From contig NZ_RJJX01000007.1 of the NCBI RefSeq assembly GCF_003996985.1, positions 92,670-156,669 on the forward strand: DNA of 64,000 bases, read 5' to 3'. The first letter of the stretch is position 1. Every line of letters begins with the position of its first letter. A program made the position numbers and the translations under genes. The notes under the pieces were generated by a model that searched no databases, was not told the DNA's origin, and worked only from the letters and a program-made list of their open reading frames with translations. This DNA is from Ancylomarina longa. Its GTDB lineage: Bacteria; Bacteroidota; Bacteroidia; Bacteroidales; Marinifilaceae. Shown here one piece after another: positions 18,614-26,562 of the stretch.

Positions 18614-18976
18614 ATGAAAAAATATAAAGTATTACTAATCGCAAGTGTGCTAATTATTGCAATTACAGCCTTCTACTTTTATACTACAAAAAATGAAAGT
18701 AAATCAGTTGCAGAAAAAACGTGGACACTTAAAACGATTAAAATTGATGAAGGTTGGGGATATGCCATATATCAAAATGATATGCTAACGATCAAGCAAA
18801 ATAGAATTCCTGCAATACCTGCGAACACTCCCTTTGTGTCGAAAGAATCTGCCCAAAAAGTAGGAGAAATCGTACTTCAAAAAATAAAAGGACATAAAAT
18901 TCCCTCTATCTCAAAACAGGAACTTCAGAATCTGGGAATTATTGATTCTCTTTTTCAACCCATTCCTCAAAATTAG
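18614..18976 (+). CDS. DUF4907 domain membrane-anchored protein
   Basis: 120-residue protein with one N-terminal hydrophobic anchor (VLLIASVLIIAITAFYFY, residues 6-23) and no lipobox. The mature part has the DUF4907 pattern: GWGYAIYQNDMLTIKQNRIPAIPA, then SKESAQKVGEIVLQKIK and a final ELQNLGIID segment. It is probably held in the inner membrane or secreted. The kelch lipoprotein lies upstream on the same strand but is separated by a terminator, and the LytTR regulator follows 89 bases later. Molecular role unknown. Confidence 0.8.
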   Translation: MKKYKVLLIASVLIIAITAFYFYTTKNESKSVAEKTWTLKTIKIDEGWGYAIYQNDMLTIKQNRIPAIPANTPFVSKESAQKVGEIVLQKIKGHKIPSISKQELQNLGIIDSLFQPIPQN

Positions 18977-19065
18977 ATAATCTCGAAGATTAACATTCCT
19001 TAACCAATAGGTTAAAGTGTGTTAATCAATTAAAGTTATCATAAAATGGCAGTATATTAGTAGCC

Positions 19066-19791
19066 ATGATATTCAAAGCCATTATCCTCGATCGCGATTT
19101 ATCCCATATTGAAAAGATTCAAAAATATGGGGAGTTGCTCCCCTTTCTGGAATTTAAGGCATGTTTTAGTAAATCTGAAACAGCAATGGCTTTCCTGAAT
19201 AAGAATCCAGTTGATATTATTTTTGCTGATCTTGAATTTATTCAAAATGACACCTTTTCATGGCAAGCCACTAAATTATGCAATCCCAAAATAATCATAA
19301 GTTTAGACAATCCGGCATATGAATTTAAAAACCATTGTCTTAGTGCTTTTGAGTACATCAAAAAACCGCTTACTTTTGAGACATTCGTAAAGCCCCTTAA
19401 TAGAATATACATACAAAAGCAATTAAATCCAGCTACTCAAACATCAGTTAAAGAGGCGAGAAAAAATGACTTTTTCTTTGTGAAAAACAATGCTATTATT
19501 GAAAGAATTAAATTTAAAGATATACTCTTTTTTAAAGGCTTAAAGGATTACATATGGATCCAAACCATACACAAAAAGGTAATTACACTACAAACAATGA
19601 AAAATTTAACGGAACATTTACCTTCTGAGCAATTTATCCGTATCCATAAATCCTTTATTGTTTCGCTGGAACACATTGATTGTATAGATCGAAATAAGGT
19701 GGTGATTGGATCAGAAAGATTACCCATTGGAGACACTTTTCGCCCCGGTTTTTTTAAACAATTGAAAGAACGAGAACTTATTTGGGACTAA
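19066..19791 (+). CDS. LytTR-family response regulator
   Basis: 241-residue two-domain regulator: a divergent receiver domain (residues 1-115, likely phospho-acceptor D55 in IIFADLEF, conserved lysine in YIKKPL) and a C-terminal LytTR DNA-binding domain (about 140-238; FFFVKNN, ILFFKGLKDYIWIQT, IRIHKSFIVSLEHID, LPIGDTFR). The first strand lacks the usual pair of acidic residues (only IILDRD), so phosphorylation may be atypical. No histidine kinase of the matching LytS/YehU type is next to it. An 82-bp tandem array follows its stop codon. Confidence 0.88.
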   Translation: MIFKAIILDRDLSHIEKIQKYGELLPFLEFKACFSKSETAMAFLNKNPVDIIFADLEFIQNDTFSWQATKLCNPKIIISLDNPAYEFKNHCLSAFEYIKKPLTFETFVKPLNRIYIQKQLNPATQTSVKEARKNDFFFVKNNAIIERIKFKDILFFKGLKDYIWIQTIHKKVITLQTMKNLTEHLPSEQFIRIHKSFIVSLEHIDCIDRNKVVIGSERLPIGDTFRPGFFKQLKERELIWD

Positions 19792-19869
19792 TACGCACTT
19801 TTACTTGCATAGCACTTTCCATCATAGATTACAATCTTTGCTCCTTCGAAATTTTTTCCTTCCATAAAA

Positions 19870-20296
19870 ACTCTCGCAAGTTGCGAGAGTCTCATTGGCA
19901 GCTAAAAATGGCTATTACAACCTGCGAGAATCAAAAATTTATTAAAAAACCTCTCTCGCAAGCTGCGAACGCCTCATTGGCAACTAAAAATGACTATTAC
20001 GACTAGCAAGAATCAAAAATTTAAAAAAATACCTTTCTCGCAAGTTGCGAACGCATTATTGGCAGCTAAAATTGACTATTACGACCTGCGAGAATCAAAA
20101 ATTTATTAAAAAACCTCTCTCGCAAGCTGCGAACGCCTCATTGGCAACTAAAAATGACTATTACGACTAGCAAGAATCAAAAATTTAAAAAAATACCTCT
20201 CTCGCAAGCTGCGAACACCTTATTGGCAGCTAAAAGTGACTATTACGACCTGCGAGAAGCAAAAAATTATAATAAATGATCTCTCGCAAGCTCAGA
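19870..20296. repeat. 82-bp tandem repeat array (five units plus a partial sixth)
   Basis: Units begin with CTCTCGCAAG (or a one-base variant) at 19871, 19953, 20035, 20117, 20199 and 20281, an exact 82-base period. Units 2 and 4 appear identical and contain GACTAGCAAGAATC; units 1, 3 and 5 contain ACCTGCGAGAA, so the array is a 164-bp dimer repeat. The first unit has 10-bp arms ACTCTCGCAA / TTGCGAGAGT around one base. It lies between the convergent LytTR gene and the hydrogenase operon terminator. No convincing coding frame runs through it. Confidence 0.9.
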
Positions 20297-20298
20297 AT

Positions 20299-20330
20299 AA
20301 AAAAACCTCCGACAAAATTGCCGGAGGTTT
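20299..20330 (-). terminator. terminator of the hydrogenase operon
   Basis: On the minus strand AAACCTCCG pairs with CGGAGGTTT across a ten-base loop and is followed by T residues, 19 bases after the hydC stop codon. It closes the operon that runs from 28705. Confidence 0.92.
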
Positions 20331-20348
20331 CCAATATCAAATCAATTT

Positions 20349-20828
20349 TTATTGTTGGTATTCTTTAATTATATCAGCAACATCACCAACCGAAACGCGG
20401 CCATACACACGTTCCCCAACTGTTACTACTGGTGCAAGCCCACAAGCTCCCACACATCGCAGACAACTAATAGAAAATTTTCCATCATCAGTAGTTTCTC
20501 CGACAGGAACATTCAATTGACGTTTGAATTCCTCCAATACCTTTTCTCCACCACGCACATAACAAGCAGTTCCCATACAAATAGAAATAGGGAATTCGCC
20601 TTTAGGTACCATAGAAAAGAACGAGTAGAATGTAACTACGCCATAAACATGTGCAACAGAAACATTCAATTCGCGAGCAATGATTTCCTGCACTTCAGCA
20701 GGCAAGTAGCCAAAAGTCTGCTGTGCCTTATGAAGCACATTAATCAATTCGCTTCCTTCATTATCAAATGATTTGCAAATCTCCACAAGCTTGTCCACTT
20801 TGGATTTTGCTAATTTAATTTTTGCCAT
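20349..20828 (-). CDS. hydC: [FeFe]-hydrogenase gamma subunit HydC (NuoE-like)
   Basis: 159-residue thioredoxin-fold [2Fe-2S] protein homologous to NuoE. Helical N-terminal part (VEICKSFDNEGSELINVLHKAQ, GYLPAEVQEIIAREL) is followed by VYGVVTFYSFF and the cluster ligands in CMGTACYVRGG and ISCLRCVGACGLAPVV. In the trimeric bifurcating hydrogenases it joins HydB and HydA to couple NADH and reduced ferredoxin oxidation to H2 formation or the reverse. It is the last gene of the operon; hydA ends 55 bases upstream. Confidence 0.93.
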   Translation of the reverse strand: MAKIKLAKSKVDKLVEICKSFDNEGSELINVLHKAQQTFGYLPAEVQEIIARELNVSVAHVYGVVTFYSFFSMVPKGEFPISICMGTACYVRGGEKVLEEFKRQLNVPVGETTDDGKFSISCLRCVGACGLAPVVTVGERVYGRVSVGDVADIIKEYQQ

Positions 20829-20883
20829 AATATAAACTCCTTATATTAATTGGATTGTATAAATCCTAATGGTTCAAAACAAT

Positions 20884-22656
20884 TTATTCGATCTCAATAT
20901 CCGTACTCTTATCGAAATAATGAGTATGTAATAATTTATGAGATAATTCACTACATGGTTTTCCTAAAAATTCTTCATACAATTTAATGATATAAGGATT
21001 TTCATGCGATTTCCGAATTGCTTTACCTTCATCTTCACGATAAAGAGCAGCAGCACGTTTTTTCAGAATAGAAGAGTCACCATGATGTAATGGCTGACCA
21101 CCTCCACCGATACATCCACCAGGGCAAGCCATGATTTCAATAGCATGATACTGAGATTTACCATCTCGAATGTCTTCCAATAGTTTACGCGCATTACCCA
21201 ATCCGTGAGCAATACCAATATTGATTGGAAGCCCATCAAAATCAACCGTTGCACTACGAATACCCTCCATACCACGCAAAGCCTTAAAGTCAACAGTTTT
21301 CAATGTTTTTCCAGTATACACTTCATATGCAGTTCGCGCAGCAGCTTCGATAACACCACCGGTAGTTCCAAAAATTACACCTGCCCCAGTAGATTCTCCC
21401 ATTGGATTATCGAATTCGTCTTCAGGTAAACCAAGGAAATCCATATTAGCTTGTTTGATTAAATTAGCCAATTCTCTTGTAGAGATAGAATAATTTACAT
21501 CCGGATCACCATCTACTTTAAATTCATCGCGCTGGCATTCGTATTTCTTAGCCAAACAAGGCATGATAGATACAACGATCATATCTTCGCGATTTATTCC
21601 CATCTGTTTAGCCAAATAGTTTTTTGCAATTGGTCCAAACATTTGCTGAGGAGAACGCGCTGTTGAAGGAATATCTTTCATATCAGGAAAATGATGTTCG
21701 AAGAAATTCACCCAGGCAGGGCAACAAGAAGTCAAAATAGGTAATTTCACATCTTTATCTCCTTCCAGATGTTTCTTTAAACGATCGAGCAATTCTGTTC
21801 CTTCTTCCATAATGGTTAGGTCGGCAGCAAAATCAGTATCAAATACGCTATTAAAACCCAATTGACGTAAGGCAGAAACCATTTTTCCAGTAACCAGAGT
21901 TCCTGGCTCCATACCAAATTCTTCACCAAGAGCAGCACGTACAGCTGGTGCAGTTTGAACAACCACCGTTTTCTTCGGATCCGCAAGATCTCTGATTAAT
22001 TGGTTGGTATGGTCTTTTTCGGTAAGTGCTCCTGTTGGACAAACCGCTACGCACTGACCGCAATAGGTGCAAGTAGATTTTTCCAAATCCATTTCAAATG
22101 CAGGTGCAACAACCGATTCAAAACCTCGGTTAACCGCAGAAAGCGCACCAACAGTTTGAATATCGTTACACATGGTTTCGCATCTACGACACATGATACA
22201 TTTGTCCATATCCCGAATGATGGATGGTGAATAATCCACTTTATAAGTAGATTGCTCTCCTTTATAATGAAGTTCACGCACTCCTAATTTAATAGCGATA
22301 GACTGCAAATCACAGTTTCCTGATTTTGCACACACCAAACAATCGAATGGATGATCGGAAAGCATCAATTCCATAACTGTTTTACGAGCATTAAGAACTC
22401 TCATGTTGTGTGTGTTCACAACCATTCCTTCTGCACATTTAGAGTTACAGGAAGGTGCTAAATTTCTTCTTCCTTCCACTTCAACAACACAAATTCGGCA
22501 TCCTCCGGGCTTGTGTTCAATACCCATATCACCTAGATGCATATAGCAAAGTGTTGGGATCTCCACCCCAATTTGTTTAGCAGCATCTAATATAGTAGTC
22601 CCTTCCGGTACTTCTACTAATTTATTATCGATGGTTAATTTGATCATTTTTTCCAT
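20884..22656 (-). CDS. hydA: [FeFe]-hydrogenase catalytic subunit HydA (NAD-linked, trimeric type)
   Basis: 590-residue catalytic subunit. N-terminal [2Fe-2S] domain (C37, C53, C56, C70), His-Cys3 [4Fe-4S] site (H102, C106, C109, C115), two ferredoxin-type [4Fe-4S] sites (C153-C163 and C196-C206), then the H-cluster domain with all three signatures: TSCCPAW at 309-315 (including the proton-relay Cys311), MPCLAKKYE at 365-373 and MACPGGCIGGGG at 509-520. The C-terminal ~60 residues form the small-subunit-like region. Together with HydB and HydC it forms a cytoplasmic NAD(H)/ferredoxin-linked, probably electron-bifurcating hydrogenase (group A3-like). The start at 22656 could also be the ATG at 22647. 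Confidence 0.96.
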   Translation of the reverse strand: MEKMIKLTIDNKLVEVPEGTTILDAAKQIGVEIPTLCYMHLGDMGIEHKPGGCRICVVEVEGRRNLAPSCNSKCAEGMVVNTHNMRVLNARKTVMELMLSDHPFDCLVCAKSGNCDLQSIAIKLGVRELHYKGEQSTYKVDYSPSIIRDMDKCIMCRRCETMCNDIQTVGALSAVNRGFESVVAPAFEMDLEKSTCTYCGQCVAVCPTGALTEKDHTNQLIRDLADPKKTVVVQTAPAVRAALGEEFGMEPGTLVTGKMVSALRQLGFNSVFDTDFAADLTIMEEGTELLDRLKKHLEGDKDVKLPILTSCCPAWVNFFEHHFPDMKDIPSTARSPQQMFGPIAKNYLAKQMGINREDMIVVSIMPCLAKKYECQRDEFKVDGDPDVNYSISTRELANLIKQANMDFLGLPEDEFDNPMGESTGAGVIFGTTGGVIEAAARTAYEVYTGKTLKTVDFKALRGMEGIRSATVDFDGLPINIGIAHGLGNARKLLEDIRDGKSQYHAIEIMACPGGCIGGGGQPLHHGDSSILKKRAAALYREDEGKAIRKSHENPYIIKLYEEFLGKPCSELSHKLLHTHYFDKSTDIEIE

Positions 22657-22669
22657 ATTAAGATCCTCC

Positions 22670-24463
22670 TTACTTAATGCTTATCGCATTAAACTTACAT
22701 TTGTCCATACATGTACCACATTTGATACATTTAGCTGCATCAATAACGTGAGCTTCTTTTCGTTCACCAATAATACAATCAACCGGACAATTCCTGGCAC
22801 ATAAAGTACATCCAACACAAAGTTCCGGATCAATCACATACTGCATTAAAGCCTTACATTGACCAGCAGGACATTTATGATCTTCAACATGAGCAATATA
22901 CTCATCATAGAAGTTTTCAATTGTAGAAAGCACAGGATTTGGAGAAGTCTGTCCCAACCCACAAAGAGAGGTATCTTTAATTACAGTACTTAAGTTTCTC
23001 AACAGGTCAAGATCCTCTTTAGTACCTTTTCCTTCGGTAATTTTATTAAGCAATTCGTAAAGACGCTTATTTCCAACACGACAAGGAGTACATTTACCAC
23101 AAGATTCTTCAACCGTAAAATCCAAGTAGAATTTTGCCATAGATACCATACAATCGTCCTCATCCATAACAATCATACCACCCGATCCCATCATGGAACC
23201 CACAGCAATCAAATTATCAAAATCGATAGGTGTATCCAGATGTTTTTCGGTTAAGCAACCTCCAGAAGGACCTCCTGTTTGTACCGCTTTGAATTTTTTA
23301 CCATCCTTGATGCCACCACCAATTTCATAGATCACTTCGCGTAGCGTTGTTCCCATTGGAACCTCAATCAAACCAACATTATTGATTTTTCCTGCCAAAG
23401 CAAATACTTTGGTTCCAGCAGATTTCTCCGTTCCAATTTTCTTAAACCAAGCAGCCCCTTTATTGATGATTACCGGAACATTAGCAAAGGTTTCTACATT
23501 ATTTACATTGGTAGGCTTACCATTGTAACCTGATTCAGCAGGAAATGGAGGCTTTACAGTTGGTTCACCACGAAGACCTTCCATAGAATGGATTAGAGCT
23601 GTTTCTTCACCACACACAAATGCTCCCGCTCCGTAACGCATTTCAACATCAAAGCTAAAGCCCGCTCCAAGAATATCATTACCTAATAAACCATATTCAC
23701 GAGCTTGCTTAATCGCAACCTTTAAGCGTTGAATGGCCAAAGGATATTCAGCACGAATATATATTACCCCCTTAGTTGCGCCCATAGTATAAGCACAAAT
23801 TGCCATAGCCTCCAATACAGAATGTGGATCTCCCTCTAGGATGGAACGATCCATAAATGCACCTGGATCTCCCTCATCGGCATTACAAACCACATATTTT
23901 TGATCAGCTTTATTCTTAGAAGCAAATTCCCATTTTAAACCGGTTGGGAATCCTCCTCCTCCTCGTCCTCGAAGACCAGATGCTTTGATTTCATCTATCA
24001 CCAATTGAGGAGTCATGTCGGTTAAACATTTTCCCAAAGCTGCATATCCATCACGAGAAATATATTCATCTATATTTTCAGGATTAATAAATCCACAATT
24101 CCGAAGTGCGATACGAATTTGCTTCTTGTAAAATTCCATATGCTTGGAATCGCTTACCACTTCTTTCTTTTCAGGATCCACATAAAGTAAACGCATCACC
24201 TTACGTCCTTTTACGATATGTTCGTCTATAATTTCTTCGGCATCTTCGGGTTTTACCTCCACATAGAAAGTGTTATCCGGTAAAATCTTAACAATTGGTC
24301 CTTTTTCACAGAATCCGAAGCAACCAGTCATCACAACTTGCACTTCATCTTCCAGACCTTTCGCTTTTAAAGCCTCCTGTAAATTATTCTGAATAGTCTC
24401 ACTTGCAGAAGCACGACATCCGGTACCACCACAAATAAGAATATGCATTTTATACTTTTCCAT
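22670..24463 (-). CDS. hydB: [FeFe]-hydrogenase beta subunit HydB (NuoF-like)
   Basis: 597-residue flavoprotein subunit with three parts: an N-terminal thioredoxin-like [2Fe-2S] domain (CGGTGCRASAS, CFGFCEKGP), the NuoF core with the NADH/FMN loop GRGGGGFPTGLKWEF, the GDPGAFMDR and YGAGAFVCGEETALI segments and the N3-type cluster ESCGKCTPCRVG, and a C-terminal pair of [4Fe-4S] sites (CVGCTLCARNCP, CIKCGTCMDKC). This architecture is that of HydB/HndC in multimeric bifurcating hydrogenases, where FMN is the proposed bifurcation site. It starts 20 bases after the HydD-like gene and ends 13 bases before hydA. Confidence 0.95.
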   Translation of the reverse strand: MEKYKMHILICGGTGCRASASETIQNNLQEALKAKGLEDEVQVVMTGCFGFCEKGPIVKILPDNTFYVEVKPEDAEEIIDEHIVKGRKVMRLLYVDPEKKEVVSDSKHMEFYKKQIRIALRNCGFINPENIDEYISRDGYAALGKCLTDMTPQLVIDEIKASGLRGRGGGGFPTGLKWEFASKNKADQKYVVCNADEGDPGAFMDRSILEGDPHSVLEAMAICAYTMGATKGVIYIRAEYPLAIQRLKVAIKQAREYGLLGNDILGAGFSFDVEMRYGAGAFVCGEETALIHSMEGLRGEPTVKPPFPAESGYNGKPTNVNNVETFANVPVIINKGAAWFKKIGTEKSAGTKVFALAGKINNVGLIEVPMGTTLREVIYEIGGGIKDGKKFKAVQTGGPSGGCLTEKHLDTPIDFDNLIAVGSMMGSGGMIVMDEDDCMVSMAKFYLDFTVEESCGKCTPCRVGNKRLYELLNKITEGKGTKEDLDLLRNLSTVIKDTSLCGLGQTSPNPVLSTIENFYDEYIAHVEDHKCPAGQCKALMQYVIDPELCVGCTLCARNCPVDCIIGERKEAHVIDAAKCIKCGTCMDKCKFNAISIK

Positions 24464-24483
24464 AATTGTCGTTTCGTTTAGGT

Positions 24484-24879
24484 TTAGTTGTCAATAGTTT
24501 TGTAGTTCACCGGAATAATACCATCAACCAATTCACCGTTCTTAATGTATTTCTCAACAATTTCATCGGCTTTTTTGGTATCTACATCGCCAAAAACGAT
24601 TGGTTCTTTACCAGGTAATTTCACTTCAATTGTAGGTTCTGCATAACAATAGCCCATACACCCAGTTTGGGTAACTACTGCTTGAATTCCTCTTTTGGCT
24701 GTTACGTCAATAAGGAAATCCATCACCTCCTTAGCACCAGAGGCAATTCCGCAAGTTGCCATAGCAACTTTAATCTGAACCAGACCTTCGGGATTGTTGC
24801 TTTTCTCCCTAAGATCCATCTTTGACTGCAGCTCTTCTTTTATTCTCTTCAGATCTGCAAGGGATTTAACTTTTGCCAT
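24484..24879 (-). CDS. thioredoxin-like [2Fe-2S] protein (HydD/HndB-like)
   Basis: 131-residue protein with a short helical N-terminus (LADLKRIKEELQSKM) and a ferredoxin-like thioredoxin fold with cysteines in VAMATCGIASGA and TQTGCMGYCYAEPTIEV, which form a [2Fe-2S] site. Proteins like this (HndB of Desulfovibrio, TM1420 of Thermotoga) are encoded next to the trimeric hydrogenases and may be an accessory electron-transfer subunit. It is 31 bases downstream of the GHKL ATPase gene and 20 bases upstream of hydB. Confidence 0.88.
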   Translation of the reverse strand: MAKVKSLADLKRIKEELQSKMDLREKSNNPEGLVQIKVAMATCGIASGAKEVMDFLIDVTAKRGIQAVVTQTGCMGYCYAEPTIEVKLPGKEPIVFGDVDTKKADEIVEKYIKNGELVDGIIPVNYKTIDN

Positions 24880-24910
24880 AATCTCTAATTATTAAAGGTT
24901 AGAATTTATA

Positions 24911-25453
24911 CTATATTATTATTGTGTTTAGGTTCTCTTTAATTAACTCTTTTAAATATTGCATGATATTCGGATCTGATACAGAAACCTCCTCCAGCAC
25001 TTCCTTTATTTCTTTTGTATCAAAAATATATTCGCCTTTCTCCGTTCTATGTCGATAAATAAAATCCATTTCCGGATTTGCTCCAAGAAGCAAAACCATA
25101 GTTCCTGCAATATCACCCAAAACAGGTCTATCGATATGTGAAAGAGAAAAACAAACGTCCAATCTTGTTCCCTTTCCTTCTTCTGACCATATTTCCATAT
25201 TACCACCGGTTTGTTCCGCATTTTGTTTCAGCAAGGACAAGCCAAGTCCTACTTTACGCGTAGTTCTTGTCGTAAAAAAAGGATCGCAAACTCTCTCCAA
25301 TATTTCTGTCGACATGCCACATCCATTATCTTTAATCGTAATGGAATACAGATCCTCTTTTTGATTTTCATTTATATCCAATTCAACAAGTGATGCTTTA
25401 GCTCTCACCGAATTTTGGATAATATCCATGATATGCAACGATAAATCTTTCAT
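24911..25453 (-). CDS. GHKL-type ATP-binding protein (histidine-kinase-like ATPase)
   Basis: 180-residue protein with a HATPase_c domain but no HisKA dimerisation domain. The N-box is IIQNSVRAKAS, G1 is IKDNGCGMS, an F-box-like CDPFFTTRTTRKVGLGLSLLKQ covers G2, and G3 is GKGTRLDV. The last 60 residues form a small extra domain. Genes like this recur in hydrogenase operons between the HydS-like and HydABC genes in Thermotoga and Clostridia. It could phosphorylate a partner or act as an anti-sigma-like switch that reports on H2 or redox state (inference). Confidence 0.85.
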   Translation of the reverse strand: MKDLSLHIMDIIQNSVRAKASLVELDINENQKEDLYSITIKDNGCGMSTEILERVCDPFFTTRTTRKVGLGLSLLKQNAEQTGGNMEIWSEEGKGTRLDVCFSLSHIDRPVLGDIAGTMVLLLGANPEMDFIYRHRTEKGEYIFDTKEIKEVLEEVSVSDPNIMQYLKELIKENLNTIII

Positions 25454-25473
25454 TAAATAATTAGGTTTAAGCT

Positions 25474-26214
25474 TTACTCTATCTCTACCAATCTTTTATT
25501 CAAACCATGTAAGGCCATTCTTATTTCTGAAAAACTCAGGCTATCCAAATGAAACTTGCTAACAGCATCACCAATATTCTCTATATAATGAGCATCTGAA
25601 CTTTGAATAAACGTATATGCATTCAAATACTTATTCTTTTTTAAAAATTCACGTTTTGTAATATGTCGTGAAATTTCCAATGCATCAACGTTTAAATCAG
25701 GAGGTAAAAAGCCCAACTGACTAATCACACTGTTTTGCATTTTATTGACATGAGCCGGAATAAACAAACCATTCAATTGATGAACCATTTTTTCAATATC
25801 ATTTATTCCCTTCTTCAGTCCCGAAACCAATAAATTTTCAATTTCTTTAATGATCTCTTCCTTCTCGTTTACCATTACCTGATAGCCAAAATGCTTTATA
25901 TCATTCGGTATATTTGGCAAATTCTCCTCCAAATAGTACTGAAATTCGGACAAGCATTCTTCATTTTCAAAAAAACACAAACAATGCACTTCCTCGCGAG
26001 TAGTTACCTCCGCTCCCATTAGAACCATAATCCCTTCTTTTTCTGCCAATTTCCTAATTAAAGGAGCATGTAAGGTTGAATTATGATCCGTTATTCCCAA
26101 TATGTCAATAGCACGTTCCTTAGCTTTTCGAACAATATTTACCGGACTCATCTCCAAATCACCGCAAGGAGATAAGACTGTATGCGTGTGCAAATCTGCC
26201 CGGTAAACCTTCAT
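25474..26214 (-). CDS. PHP-domain phosphoesterase
   Basis: 246-residue PHP-fold protein. The metal motifs are visible: DLHTHTVLSPCGDLE at the N-terminus, GITDHNST, GAEVTTREEVHCLCFF, PAHVNKMQ and a C-terminal SSDAHYIENIG. These supply the trinuclear metal site typical of PHP phosphoesterases. It overlaps the end of the DRTGG-like gene closely (3-base gap) and precedes the GHKL ATPase by 20 bases. The substrate is unknown; PHP genes are recurrent members of [FeFe]-hydrogenase operons. Confidence 0.88.
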   Translation of the reverse strand: MKVYRADLHTHTVLSPCGDLEMSPVNIVRKAKERAIDILGITDHNSTLHAPLIRKLAEKEGIMVLMGAEVTTREEVHCLCFFENEECLSEFQYYLEENLPNIPNDIKHFGYQVMVNEKEEIIKEIENLLVSGLKKGINDIEKMVHQLNGLFIPAHVNKMQNSVISQLGFLPPDLNVDALEISRHITKREFLKKNKYLNAYTFIQSSDAHYIENIGDAVSKFHLDSLSFSEIRMALHGLNKRLVEIE

Positions 26215-26217
26215 GCC

Positions 26218-26559
26218 CTACTTCGTCCTTTTAATCAAATCATATATTTTTCCCGTCAGCTCAAATGTTTCTTCCTCCGAGGAAAGAATAGGAATTCCTT
26301 CCTCATTGCTCTGTGCCGCAGTATCCTCTTCTGGTTGGTATCCTTTTACTAAAATAATGGCAGCTAAATCCTTTAGTGAAGCAATTGCCATGATATTTTT
26401 ATGCGTTTGTAAGGTGAGCCAAATCTGATTTTCGTTGGCATTTCCCATCACATCGCTAAGCAAGTCAGAAGTATATCCACCGACTATTTCGCGATTTAAG
26501 CCTGCGGCTCCACTACATATTTTTAAGCCCAATTGGTCTACAATATCCTGTACTTTCAT
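26218..26559 (-). CDS. DRTGG-like domain protein (second copy)
   Basis: 113-residue protein starting MKVQDIVDQLGLKICSGAAGLNREIVGGYTSDLLSDVMG, which matches the DRTGG/HPr-kinase N-terminal-like fold; the motif YTSDLLSDVMG is shared with FASDLMSDVLT in the gene at 28352, so the two are paralogues flanking the HydS-like gene. No kinase catalytic residues are present, so the name serine kinase used for relatives is misleading. It is likely a small ligand-binding or protein-interaction module of the hydrogenase signalling unit (inference). Gaps: 3 bases to both neighbours. Confidence 0.75.
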   Translation of the reverse strand: MKVQDIVDQLGLKICSGAAGLNREIVGGYTSDLLSDVMGNANENQIWLTLQTHKNIMAIASLKDLAAIILVKGYQPEEDTAAQSNEEGIPILSSEEETFELTGKIYDLIKRTK

Positions 26560-26562
26560 ATT

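Noticed and set aside
19782-20006. 74-residue plus-strand frame running into the 82-bp array
   Set aside because: It begins inside the end of the LytTR gene and runs into noncoding repeats whose 82-base period is not a multiple of three.
19870-20296. CRISPR array
   Set aside because: Units are contiguous 82-bp tandem repeats without unique spacers, and no cas genes are present.
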